From NCBI GenBank assembly GCA_004297985.1, contig SCRA01000039.1, forward strand, positions 1 to 32,171: 32,171 nucleotides of DNA. The letters are read 5' to 3'. Positions 21,661-29,998 of this stretch are shown here, in pieces; the stretch's first letter is position 1; each line of letters opens with the position of its first letter. The notes under the pieces are model-generated. The model did no database searches and was not told where the DNA came from. It saw only the letters and a program-made list of their open reading frames with translations. Both the position numbers and the translations under genes were made by a program. Source of the stretch: a bacterium (GTDB lineage Bacteria; Vulcanimicrobiota; Vulcanimicrobiia; Vulcanimicrobiales; SCRA01).

Positions 21661-22683
21661 ATGTTTCCCACCACCATCGCGGGGAGTCTCCCCAAGCCGT
21701 TCTGGCTCGCCGAGACCAATCGCCTCTGGCCGCGCTGGCGCTGGGATGGCGCGGACCTCGCTCAAGCGCAACGCGATGCCGTCGAGCTGATGGTGGCACT
21801 GCAGAAGCGCTCCGGTATCGACGTGCTTACCGACGGTGAGATGGGGCGACGCCATTTCGTCCATGGCTTCCTGGAGAGCCTCGAGGGCATCGATTTCTCG
21901 AAGCTGGTGCGCGAGCGCATTCGCGACGGGCGCTACGAGGCCGACTTGCCGACCGTCGTTGGCCCCGTAAGGCGTCGCAGCCCCGTGCACCTCGAGGAGG
22001 TGCGCCACCTGCGCGCGCTGACCGGGCGCGCGATCAAACTGACGATCCCTGGCCCCATGACCATGGTCGACACGCTGCACGACGAGGCGTATAGAGATCG
22101 CAAAGCGCTCGCGTTCGCCTTTGCCGAGATCATCAACGCGGAGGTACGCGAGCTCGCGGCGGCCGGATTGGACGTGGTGCAGCTCGACGAGCCAGCGTTC
22201 AACGTCTACCTCGACGACGTGGAGACGTGGGGCATCGCGGCGCTGAATCGCGCCCTCGACGGCGTCGGCTGTCGCAGCGCCGTGCACGTCTGCTACGGCT
22301 ATGGTATCGAGGCCAACATCGCTTGGAAGAAGTCCCTCGGCGCCGTGTGGGAGCACTACCGGCGTGTTCTTCCCGCGTTGGACGCCTCGTGCGTCGACGA
22401 GGTATCCATCGAATGCGCGGGCTCGTGCGTACCTACGGAGCTGCTGGGATTGCTTGCACACAAGCACGTGGCCGTGGGGGTCATCGACGTGGCAACCGAT
22501 CGCGTCGAGAGCCCCGAGGAGGTCGTCGCTACGGTGGAGCGCGTGCTGGAGTACGTTCCCCGCGAGCGGGTCACACTCTCGACGAACTGCGGAATGGCCC
22601 CGATGGGACGCGAGGTTGCAGAACGCAAGCTCGCCGCGCTCGGTGAGGGCGCGCTGCAGGCGCGGCTGCGCCTAGGATCGTGA
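21661..22683 (+). CDS. Core methionine synthase, MesD-like (cobalamin-independent MetE fold)
   Basis: A 340-residue protein with only the C-terminal catalytic barrel of MetE; the folate-binding N-terminal half of full MetE (about 750 residues) is absent. The zinc ligands are all present: His209 and Cys211 (VHVCYG), Glu251 (IECAGS) and Cys310 (STNCGMAP). QLDEPAF (174-180) is the conserved homocysteine-site motif. The start TTIAGSLPKPFWLAE and DGEMGRRHF resemble MesD enzymes of aerobic bacteria, which need neither cobalamin nor methyl-folate but do need a DUF1852 partner (MesX) and oxygen. No MesX is seen in the window. ATG 21661 has AGAGAGG five bases upstream. It lies in the same direction after the nos genes and CapA. 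Confidence 0.82.
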   Translation: MFPTTIAGSLPKPFWLAETNRLWPRWRWDGADLAQAQRDAVELMVALQKRSGIDVLTDGEMGRRHFVHGFLESLEGIDFSKLVRERIRDGRYEADLPTVVGPVRRRSPVHLEEVRHLRALTGRAIKLTIPGPMTMVDTLHDEAYRDRKALAFAFAEIINAEVRELAAAGLDVVQLDEPAFNVYLDDVETWGIAALNRALDGVGCRSAVHVCYGYGIEANIAWKKSLGAVWEHYRRVLPALDASCVDEVSIECAGSCVPTELLGLLAHKHVAVGVIDVATDRVESPEEVVATVERVLEYVPRERVTLSTNCGMAPMGREVAERKLAALGEGALQARLRLGS

Positions 22684-22689
22684 GGCGAC

Positions 22690-23232
22690 TTAGCGGTTGG
22701 GGTGTCCCTCGAACTCCAGCAGCGCCCGGCGGCGCTGGACGTCTGGTGATTCGCCTTTGACGCGTCCATCTGCGCCGATCACACGGTGCGCGGGGATGAG
22801 GAGCGCGAGCGGCGATCGGCTCATCGCCGCGGCCACGCCGCGGTGGGCAAGGGGCCGTCCCACGGCGCGCGCGATCTCGCCGTAAGAGACGAGATCGCCG
22901 AACTCGAGGTGCGCAACGGCGCGCCACACCTCGAGTTGGAAAGGTGTCCCCGCGAGCGTGAACGGAACGTCGAAGCGCCGCAGGCGCCTGCCGAAGTAGG
23001 CACGTACCTGTGGAGCGATCTCGCGCACCAGCGGCGCCCGCTCGTCGAGCGGCCCGAAGCGCGCGCGCAAGGCGCGCTTGCAGGTTCGTACGTCGCGAAC
23101 GAACTCGCTCCAGAAGCACCCGCTACCGTCGGTCGTAAAACAGAGGCTCCCTCCCAACGGCGAAGCGACGGAGCCGAACCCGACCGCGTTCCCTATGGCA
23201 GCGCCCCGCCGAATGTCAGGTAGAGGATCCAC
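22690..23232 (-). CDS. Alkyltransferase-like protein: MGMT homologue with Cys replaced by Ala (PAHR)
   Basis: A two-domain homologue of O6-methylguanine-DNA methyltransferase. The N-terminal domain is recognisable (SPLGGSL and onward), and the DNA-binding domain has SYGEIARAVGRP, the arginine finger in AHRGVAAAM, and FEGH near the end. The alkyl-acceptor motif PCHR is PAHR: the codon at 22789-22791 reads GCG (Ala148), three changes from TGC. The Asn before the conserved Pro upstream of the site is Ser (SRSP). It should bind alkylated DNA but cannot accept the alkyl group, as in alkyltransferase-like proteins. The start is uncertain: GTG 23232 overlaps the upstream gene by 40 bases; TTG 23157 is later. 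It is convergent with the MesD-like gene (6-base gap). Confidence 0.82.
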   Translation of the reverse strand: MDPLPDIRRGAAIGNAVGFGSVASPLGGSLCFTTDGSGCFWSEFVRDVRTCKRALRARFGPLDERAPLVREIAPQVRAYFGRRLRRFDVPFTLAGTPFQLEVWRAVAHLEFGDLVSYGEIARAVGRPLAHRGVAAAMSRSPLALLIPAHRVIGADGRVKGESPDVQRRRALLEFEGHPNR

Positions 23233-23606
23233 AGGGGACCGACCAAGAGGTGAACGAGATTCGTCGTGAAGGCTGGTTTGCGTCCTTCGAAGGCGTGGCC
23301 CACTAATTGAAAGACCCAGCCCGCTGCGAAGGCGATCAGCGCGAGCGGCCACGGCGTGTGCGCGCCCACCACGTAGAGGGCGGCGAAGGCGATCAGCGCC
23401 GCCAGGCTTAGCGTGGCTGACAGCCGAACGTAAAACGCCACCACGAGGATCGCGACGATCGCCGCCAGATCGGTGGGGCCGATGCGCACCAGTTCGAGCA
23501 GGGCGAAGAGGCTCCATACAATCAGCGGGATGCCGATCTCGTGGCACAGGCGGTTGCGCGGGTCGCGATGGTAGGCTCCGTAATCGTCGAAGTACGTGTG
23601 TGCCAT
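23193..23606 (-). CDS. DUF962 (Mpo1-like) membrane protein
   Basis: A 137-residue membrane protein with about four helices. It has the family pattern: an N-terminal FDDYGAYHRDPRNRLCHEIGIPLIV, and VGHAFEGRKPAF near residue 100. The conserved histidines (HRDPRN, NRLCH, GHAFEG) are those that bind Fe2+ in yeast Mpo1, a dioxygenase of 2-hydroxy fatty acids; whether bacterial members share that activity is not settled. ATG 23606 is used; ATG 23618 is a close alternative. It starts divergently from the NCS1 permease across 56 bases and probably shares a transcript with the alkyltransferase-like gene, which overlaps its 3' end. Confidence 0.85.
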   Translation of the reverse strand: MAHTYFDDYGAYHRDPRNRLCHEIGIPLIVWSLFALLELVRIGPTDLAAIVAILVVAFYVRLSATLSLAALIAFAALYVVGAHTPWPLALIAFAAGWVFQLVGHAFEGRKPAFTTNLVHLLVGPLWILYLTFGGALP

Positions 23607-23662
23607 GCTCACCCCCATGGCGCTCTTCTGTGCTCCGAGGGGTGATTCCTGACGGAGGAGTC

Positions 23663-25207
23663 GTGAGCGCCTACAAGGATGAGACCCTGGTTGTCGAGCC
23701 GCACGGCATCGAGCAGATCCCCGACGGCGAGCGCCATGGGCGCCCATCGGGACTCTTCGGGCTCTGGTTCGGCGCCAACGCGGAGATCGCCACGTGGGCG
23801 CTCGGTACCCTCAGCGTCGCGCTCTACGGAACCAGCCTCAAGGGTGCCATCTTCGGTCTGCTGATAGGGAACCTCGCGGGGTGCGTCCTGCTGGGCGTGT
23901 TGGCTACGTTCGGTGCCCGCAAGGGCGTGCCGCAGATGGTCCAGTCGCGCTACGCCTTCGGCTTCTTCGGAAACATGATCCCGGCGGCGCTGACCTATCT
24001 CTCCGGCATCGGTTGGTTTGCCATCAACACGGTCTTCGGCACCTATGCGCTGGTGACGCTCACCCACCTGCCGTACGTCGCGGCGCTGGTCGCTATGCTG
24101 GTCTTCCAAGTGGTCATCGCCGTCTACGGCTACAACGCGATCCACGCCTTCGAGCGCGTGATGGCCTACGGGTTGGGGGCGGCCTTCGCCATCCTGCTCG
24201 TCGTGACCATTCCCCGCGTGAACTTTGCGGCGCCCTTCAACCCGCATGCGCCGTTGGCGTTCGGCGGCGAGTTCGCGGGCATCATCCTCTCGACCGCGCT
24301 CTCGTTCTCGTACGCGGCGGGTTGGATGCCTTTCGCCTCCGACTATTCGCGCTATCTCCCCGCGGCCACGAGCCCCAAGCGGATCTGGCTCAATGTCTTC
24401 CTGGGCGCGGCACTGCCGTGTATCGTGCTGGAGTCGATGGGGGCTGCCGCCATGACGGCCGTCCACGGAGCCTCCGCCGACGCCAGCCCCACGGACATCG
24501 TGATGACGCTGCTTGGCTCGGGCGTGCTGGCCTACGTTGGCTTGATCGCCGTCACGTTCGGCACGTTGACGGCGAACATCCTCAACATCTATTCGGGAGC
24601 CATCGGCGGCCTCGTTCTCAAGGATGCGCGGCGCGCCTGGACATCGCCGCTCCTGCTCGCGGTGATGTTCGGTGCGGCCACCGCGTTTTTGCTCTCGCTG
24701 GCCAAGAACGGTGGAACCCCGCTCCCCGTGGCCGTCGTTGCCATCGCATCGCTGATCGTGGCGGCTGCGGTTTTGGTCGTCTCTCGCTTCTCGCTGCTCC
24801 GCTGGCAGGCGGCGATCTTGGTGGGTGTGCTGGGCGGCGCCCTCTCGCTGGGCGGCTCTGATCCCGCGCAGACTGCCAAGCTCTACACGAATTTCCTGCT
24901 CGTCCTCTCGTACTGGGTGGCGCCGTGGGCCGCCGTCGTCTTCGTGGCCTGGCTCACCGGCGGTCGCGAGAGCCCCGCGGAGCGGCTCTACGAGCGCCAA
25001 CCCGCCTTTGGTGCGGGGCTCGTCGCGTGGATCGCCGGTTTCGTCGTCTCGGTTCCCTTCTGGAGCCAGGCCTGGTACGTCGGGCCGATCGCCAAGAGCC
25101 TCCCGCGAATCGGCGACATCTCGTACTACGTCGGTTTCGTCGTCGCCGCCGTCGTCTATCTCACGCTAGCGCGCAGGCGCGAAGAGGTTGCCGCTACCGC
25201 GTCGTGA
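23663..25207 (+). CDS. NCS1-family nucleobase permease (purine/cytosine-type)
   Basis: A 514-residue transporter with about 12 membrane helices. The N-terminal HGIEQIP...WFGANAEIATWALGTL is the classic cytosine-purine permease signature; GVPQMVQSRYAFGFFGN follows. Helix 6 holds SFSYAAGWMPFASDYSRYLP, which marks the FCY2-like purine/cytosine branch. It should import a nucleobase or related heterocycle with protons or Na+. The GTG at 23663 follows GGAGGAG (23654-23660) closely; an upstream ATG at 23600 would overlap the divergent DUF962 start. Its 3' end overlaps the convergent aldehyde dehydrogenase gene by 14 bases. Which base it carries is unknown, and no matching deaminase is nearby. Confidence 0.9.
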   Translation: MSAYKDETLVVEPHGIEQIPDGERHGRPSGLFGLWFGANAEIATWALGTLSVALYGTSLKGAIFGLLIGNLAGCVLLGVLATFGARKGVPQMVQSRYAFGFFGNMIPAALTYLSGIGWFAINTVFGTYALVTLTHLPYVAALVAMLVFQVVIAVYGYNAIHAFERVMAYGLGAAFAILLVVTIPRVNFAAPFNPHAPLAFGGEFAGIILSTALSFSYAAGWMPFASDYSRYLPAATSPKRIWLNVFLGAALPCIVLESMGAAAMTAVHGASADASPTDIVMTLLGSGVLAYVGLIAVTFGTLTANILNIYSGAIGGLVLKDARRAWTSPLLLAVMFGAATAFLLSLAKNGGTPLPVAVVAIASLIVAAAVLVVSRFSLLRWQAAILVGVLGGALSLGGSDPAQTAKLYTNFLLVLSYWVAPWAAVVFVAWLTGGRESPAERLYERQPAFGAGLVAWIAGFVVSVPFWSQAWYVGPIAKSLPRIGDISYYVGFVVAAVVYLTLARRREEVAATAS

Positions 25208-26636
25208 GTGTCCTCAGCACCAGCGTGCGCAACTCGCTCATCTCCTCCATCGCGTAGCGCACGCCTTCGCGGCCCAGGCCGCTCTCCTTTACGCCGCCAT
25301 AGGGGAAGTTGTCGACGCGTAGCGTGGGATAGTCGTTGATCACGACGCCTCCTACCTCGAGCTGTTCGAAGGCTTTCCACGCGCGCCTGAGGTCGTTGGT
25401 GAAGACGCCGGCTTGGAGCCCATAGCGCGAGTCGTTGATGCGGGCCAGGGCGGCGTCGAAGTCGTCGACGATAGCGACGGTGGCCACGGGGCCGAAGATC
25501 TCCTCGCACTCCACCTTCATGTCGTGCGTCGTCTCCGTCAGTACGATGGGGTGGATGAGGTTGCCCTCGCGCTTCCCGCCGCGCAGGGTGCGGGCACCTG
25601 CCGCCTTTGCCTCGGCGACCCAGGCCATCACGCGGTCGGCGTTGGCGGTGTCGATCATCGGCGAGACCATGGCCTGCTCGTCGCGCGGATTGCCGACGCC
25701 CAAGGCATCGGTGGCGGCGAGGAACTTGGCGAGAAACGGCTCGGCTACCGAACGCTGCACCAGCATACGCTGCACTTTGATGCACACTTGTCCGCCTTGG
25801 CCGTAGGCACCGATGGCGCAACGCTGCGCAGCCCAGTCGAGGTCGGCGTCCCCCCAGATCAGCGCGCCGGCGTTGCCGCCCAGCTCCAACAGGACGCGCT
25901 TCTTGCCCGCGATCGACCTGAGGTGCCAGCCGACCTTCGAGGAGCCGGTGAACGAGAGGACTTTGAAGCGCTCGTCGGTCGCCAGGCGCTCTGCCACCTC
26001 GACGGGCGCGTGGACCACGGAGAGCGCCTCGCGTGGAATGCCGGCCTGGTAGCAGATCTCCGCCAACTCGAGCGCGCAGAGCGGAGCCTGAACCGGCGGC
26101 TTGAGGACCACGGGGCAGCCGACGGCGAAGGCCGGCCCCAGCTTGTGGGCGACGAGGTTGAGCGGGAAGTTGAACGGCGCGATCGCAGCCACCGGTCCGG
26201 CGGGGAAGCGTTCAACGATGGCGGTGTAGCCTTCGGTGGCGGGGCCGAGATCGAGCGGCAGCACCTCGCCCCCCGTGCGCGTGGCCTCCTCTGCCGCGAT
26301 GGAGAAGGTGGTGATCGCGCGATCGACTTCGATGGCCGACCAGCGGCGCGGCTTCCCCGACTCCGCGATCATCAATTCAACCAGCGCCTCTTTGCGCGTC
26401 CGCAAGCCGTCCGCGACGGCGCGCAGCACGTCACGACGGTGGTGGCGCGGCCAATGCGAGAAGCTGGGAAAGATATCGACGGCGGCGGCGATCGCGCGCT
26501 CCATGTCGTCGTGGCCGGCCACGGCGATGGTGCCGACCGTACTTCCGTCATAGGGGTTGGTCACCGCCTCGCGCCCGGTTCCCTCGCTGCGTTGCCCCGC
26601 GATGGGGAGTGGATAGTGTCGTACGTCGGTCAGCAT
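25194..26636 (-). CDS. NAD(P)-dependent aldehyde dehydrogenase
   Basis: A 480-residue aldehyde dehydrogenase that oxidises an aldehyde to an acid in the cytoplasm. Asn156 (FNFPLN), Glu251 (LLELGGNAG) and the nucleophile Cys285 (GQGGQVC) are all present, with ECEEIFGPV and NDSRYGLQAGVF in the C-terminal half. The length is normal. The start ATG 26636 has GGGAG six bases upstream. It resembles lactaldehyde, glyceraldehyde-phosphate and semialdehyde dehydrogenases, so the substrate cannot be named. It is convergent with the permease gene and divergent from the RND pump gene across 137 bases. Confidence 0.93.
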   Translation of the reverse strand: MLTDVRHYPLPIAGQRSEGTGREAVTNPYDGSTVGTIAVAGHDDMERAIAAAVDIFPSFSHWPRHHRRDVLRAVADGLRTRKEALVELMIAESGKPRRWSAIEVDRAITTFSIAAEEATRTGGEVLPLDLGPATEGYTAIVERFPAGPVAAIAPFNFPLNLVAHKLGPAFAVGCPVVLKPPVQAPLCALELAEICYQAGIPREALSVVHAPVEVAERLATDERFKVLSFTGSSKVGWHLRSIAGKKRVLLELGGNAGALIWGDADLDWAAQRCAIGAYGQGGQVCIKVQRMLVQRSVAEPFLAKFLAATDALGVGNPRDEQAMVSPMIDTANADRVMAWVAEAKAAGARTLRGGKREGNLIHPIVLTETTHDMKVECEEIFGPVATVAIVDDFDAALARINDSRYGLQAGVFTNDLRRAWKAFEQLEVGGVVINDYPTLRVDNFPYGGVKESGLGREGVRYAMEEMSELRTLVLRTLTTR

Positions 26637-26773
26637 CGAGATCTCCCGTTTGTCCGTGGCGGTGGGGCCTCCTCTCATCGAGCGCTCATCTGCCGTCCAG
26701 GCTGGCCTTGGTGGGCGAGTGAAACTCGATGGGTAGGATCGACGTAGAACGCCTCGACTGGAGGGATACCTGC

Positions 26774-29700
26774 ATGTGGTTGACGCGTTTCGCCATTCAA
26801 CGTCCGACGATCGTGACGCTGTTCTTCTTGGCGATCGCGCTGTTTGGGACGATCGGCTACTTCTCGATGGGCGAGAACATCATGCCCAACGTGACGTTCC
26901 CGTTCGTCGGCGTCAACGCCGGCTACCCGGGTGCCAGTCCCGAAGAGATGGAGCGGCTGGTTATCAAGCCGATCGAGGACCAGCTCCAGAGCGTCCAGCA
27001 CGTTCACCGCATCACGGGCTTCGCGCAGGACGGCACGGCCTTCATCGGCGTGCAATTCAAGCTGGGCACCGACATCAACGCGGCCCAGAACGACGTCCAG
27101 AACGCCGTCGGCTCGGCGCGCCCGAATCTTCCCTCGGATCTCGTACCGCCAAGTGTTCAGCGCTTTGACCCCTCCTCTCAGCCCATCCTCTTGGAATCCG
27201 TGGGCTCCTCCATACTCTCGCCTGTCGCCCTCGGCAATCTCGTGCAGAACACGATCGTGCCCGATCTGCGCGGCGTGCAAGGCGTGGGCTCGATCAACGT
27301 GGGCGGCGCCTACACGCACCAGATCACCGTCGAGCCGCACCCGGGCAGCCTGCTTGCCACGGGAGCGACGCTGCTCGACGTGAACAACGCGGTGGGCGGT
27401 GGTAACGTCAGCCTCCCCGGTGGGCGCCTCGATCAGCCCTTCCGCGAAGCGACGATCGGCGTGCGCGCCGATATCACTTCGGCCCAGCAGATAGCGCAGC
27501 TCCCGTTGGCGGTTCCCGGCGGCGCCCAGAGCACGCTGCGCGTCGGCGACGTGGCCGCGGTGGTTGACGGCTACGCCGACCAGCGTATCCTGCAGACCGT
27601 CAATGGAGGTGCTGCCGTCATCGTCCAGGTGGCGCGCGACTCCGACGGCGATACGGCCGGAACCACTCGGGCCGTGCGCGCCGAGTTCAAGAGCCTTGCG
27701 CAGCGGTATCCGCAGTTGAGCTTCAAGGAGCTCAACGCCGACTCCGACTTCATGCATCAGTCGATCAACGGCGTCCTCCAGAACCTCTTGGAAGGCATCG
27801 TCCTTACCGCCGTCGTGCTGCTCTTCTTCCTGCACGTTTGGCGCAGCGCCGTGGTGGTGATGATCGCCATCCCCGCCTCGCTGCTAGCGACATTCTTCGT
27901 GATGTGGCAGCTCGGCTTCACCGTTGATGTGCTCTCATTGATGGGCCTTTCGCTGACGATCGGCATCCTGGTGGACGACTCGATCGTCGTGATCGAGAAC
28001 ATCACCCGCCATCGAGATATGGGCAAGGATCCCGACCAAGCGGCGGTTGACGGCCGATCGGAGATCGGCGGCGCCGCTATCGCGATTACGCTCGTCGATG
28101 TGGTGGTCTTTACGCCGATCGCTTTCATGTCCGGCATCATCGGCGAATACATGCGCGAGTTCGGATTGGTGGTCGTCTGCGCCACGCTCTTCTCGCTGCT
28201 GGTTTCCTTCACGCTGACGCCGCTGCTTGCCGCCAAGTGGGCGGTGCTGAAGAAGAGCGGGCTGGCTAAGCGCCACGGTGACGGCAAGACTGAGGAGCGG
28301 CCCAGCCTCCTCGATCGCTTCACCTCGGCCTTCGATCGCTCTCGCTCGTATTACCATGACGGCGCCCTGCCGTGGGCCCTGCGCCACCCGTGGTTCGTCG
28401 TGCTCGGCTCCTTCGGCCTCGTGCTCGCGTCGTTCGTCCCGGTGGCCACGCAGATCGTGCCCTTCGAGTTTCAGCCGGCCACCGAATGGGGGCAGGCCAT
28501 CGTTGGCCTGCAATACCCGCCGGGAACGCCCATCGCCACGACCGAGGCCGGCGCGATGCGCCTCACCAAAGCCTTCACGAAGATGAAGGGCGTGGAGTAC
28601 GTCAACACGACCGTCGGCGAGTACTCGGACGGATACCTCGACAAGCTCGGCGGCCACGTCGCGACGATCAGCGTGATCCTCTTTCAGAACCAGCGCCATC
28701 AGGAGCACGTGGTCGTCGAGCAGGCGCCCAAGTTCGCCAACCTGGTGCCGGGGGCGCACATCACGGCGGGCGGAGCGCAGAACGGCGGCGGCCCCGCCAT
28801 CACGTACGTCTTGACCGGGCCGACCGAGGAGCTGAACGCCGCGGCCGGTAAACTCGCGGCCTTCATCGCGAGGAACCCGGTGGCCACCGACGTGCAGACC
28901 AGCAACGAGCAGGCGGGGCCGCGCCTCGAGATCCAGGTCGATCGCGGGCGCGCCGCGATGCTCGGCGTCTCTCCGCAGGCGGCCGCCGAGACGGCGCGTG
29001 CGGCGGTGGGCGGCGTGATCGCCACCAAGGTCCGCATGCCGGACGGCTTGATCGATACGCTGGTGCAGTTGCCGTCGGGCGTGCGCGACGACGTGCGTAC
29101 CCTCCAAGGCATCGACGTTCGCTCCTCCGACGGGACGCTGGTGCCGCTGGCCAACGTGGCCGCGTTTACCTGGAGCACCGAGCCGCCGCTGATCCAGCGC
29201 CAGGATCGCCATCGCATCGTGCGCGTGACCGCGAATACGAAGAACGACGCGCCGATCGGGCTGGTCACCTCCAAAGTGGACAGCCAATTGGCGACGCCGG
29301 GATTCCTGCCCTCGGGCGTCACCGTGACGACGCTCGGCGACGCGCAGAACCTCTCCGACGCTACTTCGAAGATCGGCCTTGCGCTGCTGACCTCGTTCCT
29401 GCTGATCTACATGCTGCTCGTGATCCTCTACGGAAGCTATCTCGAGCCGCTGGTCATCATGTTCAGCATCCCAGTGGCAATCGTGGGCGCTCTCGGGATA
29501 CTCGCCGTTGCCAACGTGGTGCACAAGATCGTGCCGGGAATCCCATTCTTCGCCGGGCAGACGCTCAATCTGTTCTCCATGTTGGGCATCGTGATGCTCA
29601 TGGGGCTAGTGGCGAAGAACGGTATCCTGCTCGTGGACTACGCGGATACGCTGCGCAAGCGTGGGTTGGGGCTGCGCGAGGCGATCCGCGAGTCGGCCTC

Positions 29701-29998
29701 GATCCGCTTCCGCCCGATCGTCATGACAACGGTCTCGATGATCGCCGGCATGCTTCCGTTGGCCCTCGGCTTCACCGAAGGCGCGGAGTTCCGCAAGTCG
29801 ATGGGAACGGTCATCATCGGCGGACTGACCTCCTCGCTCTTCCTCACGCTCTTCCTGGTTCCGGTCGTCTACGTTGGATTGGTCGGCTTTGCCGACAGAC
29901 GCCGTGAGGCGAAGGCTGCGCGACTCCGCGCGCAGTACGAGCGGGAGCACGAGTTCGAGCTGCCTCCGGAGCTGGTCGGCCCGCACGCCGAGGCGTGA
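26774..29998 (+). CDS. RND efflux transporter (AcrB/HAE1-like)
   Basis: A 1074-residue proton-driven pump of the resistance-nodulation-division family with the duplicated 1+5 membrane helix layout and two large periplasmic loops. The proton-relay acids are Asp401-Asp402 in ILVDDSIVVIEN (helix 4), and Lys948 in AKNGILLVDYAD (helix 10) matches the AcrB lysine. The start MWLTRFAIQRPTIV is typical; ATG 26774 has GGAGGG about eight bases upstream. It should export drugs, lipids or other toxic compounds. The usual membrane-fusion and outer-membrane partners are not adjacent, so it must borrow them or they lie outside the window. Its stop overlaps the queG start (GTGA). Confidence 0.94.
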   Translation: MWLTRFAIQRPTIVTLFFLAIALFGTIGYFSMGENIMPNVTFPFVGVNAGYPGASPEEMERLVIKPIEDQLQSVQHVHRITGFAQDGTAFIGVQFKLGTDINAAQNDVQNAVGSARPNLPSDLVPPSVQRFDPSSQPILLESVGSSILSPVALGNLVQNTIVPDLRGVQGVGSINVGGAYTHQITVEPHPGSLLATGATLLDVNNAVGGGNVSLPGGRLDQPFREATIGVRADITSAQQIAQLPLAVPGGAQSTLRVGDVAAVVDGYADQRILQTVNGGAAVIVQVARDSDGDTAGTTRAVRAEFKSLAQRYPQLSFKELNADSDFMHQSINGVLQNLLEGIVLTAVVLLFFLHVWRSAVVVMIAIPASLLATFFVMWQLGFTVDVLSLMGLSLTIGILVDDSIVVIENITRHRDMGKDPDQAAVDGRSEIGGAAIAITLVDVVVFTPIAFMSGIIGEYMREFGLVVVCATLFSLLVSFTLTPLLAAKWAVLKKSGLAKRHGDGKTEERPSLLDRFTSAFDRSRSYYHDGALPWALRHPWFVVLGSFGLVLASFVPVATQIVPFEFQPATEWGQAIVGLQYPPGTPIATTEAGAMRLTKAFTKMKGVEYVNTTVGEYSDGYLDKLGGHVATISVILFQNQRHQEHVVVEQAPKFANLVPGAHITAGGAQNGGGPAITYVLTGPTEELNAAAGKLAAFIARNPVATDVQTSNEQAGPRLEIQVDRGRAAMLGVSPQAAAETARAAVGGVIATKVRMPDGLIDTLVQLPSGVRDDVRTLQGIDVRSSDGTLVPLANVAAFTWSTEPPLIQRQDRHRIVRVTANTKNDAPIGLVTSKVDSQLATPGFLPSGVTVTTLGDAQNLSDATSKIGLALLTSFLLIYMLLVILYGSYLEPLVIMFSIPVAIVGALGILAVANVVHKIVPGIPFFAGQTLNLFSMLGIVMLMGLVAKNGILLVDYADTLRKRGLGLREAIRESASIRFRPIVMTTVSMIAGMLPLALGFTEGAEFRKSMGTVIIGGLTSSLFLTLFLVPVVYVGLVGFADRRREAKAARLRAQYEREHEFELPPELVGPHAEA

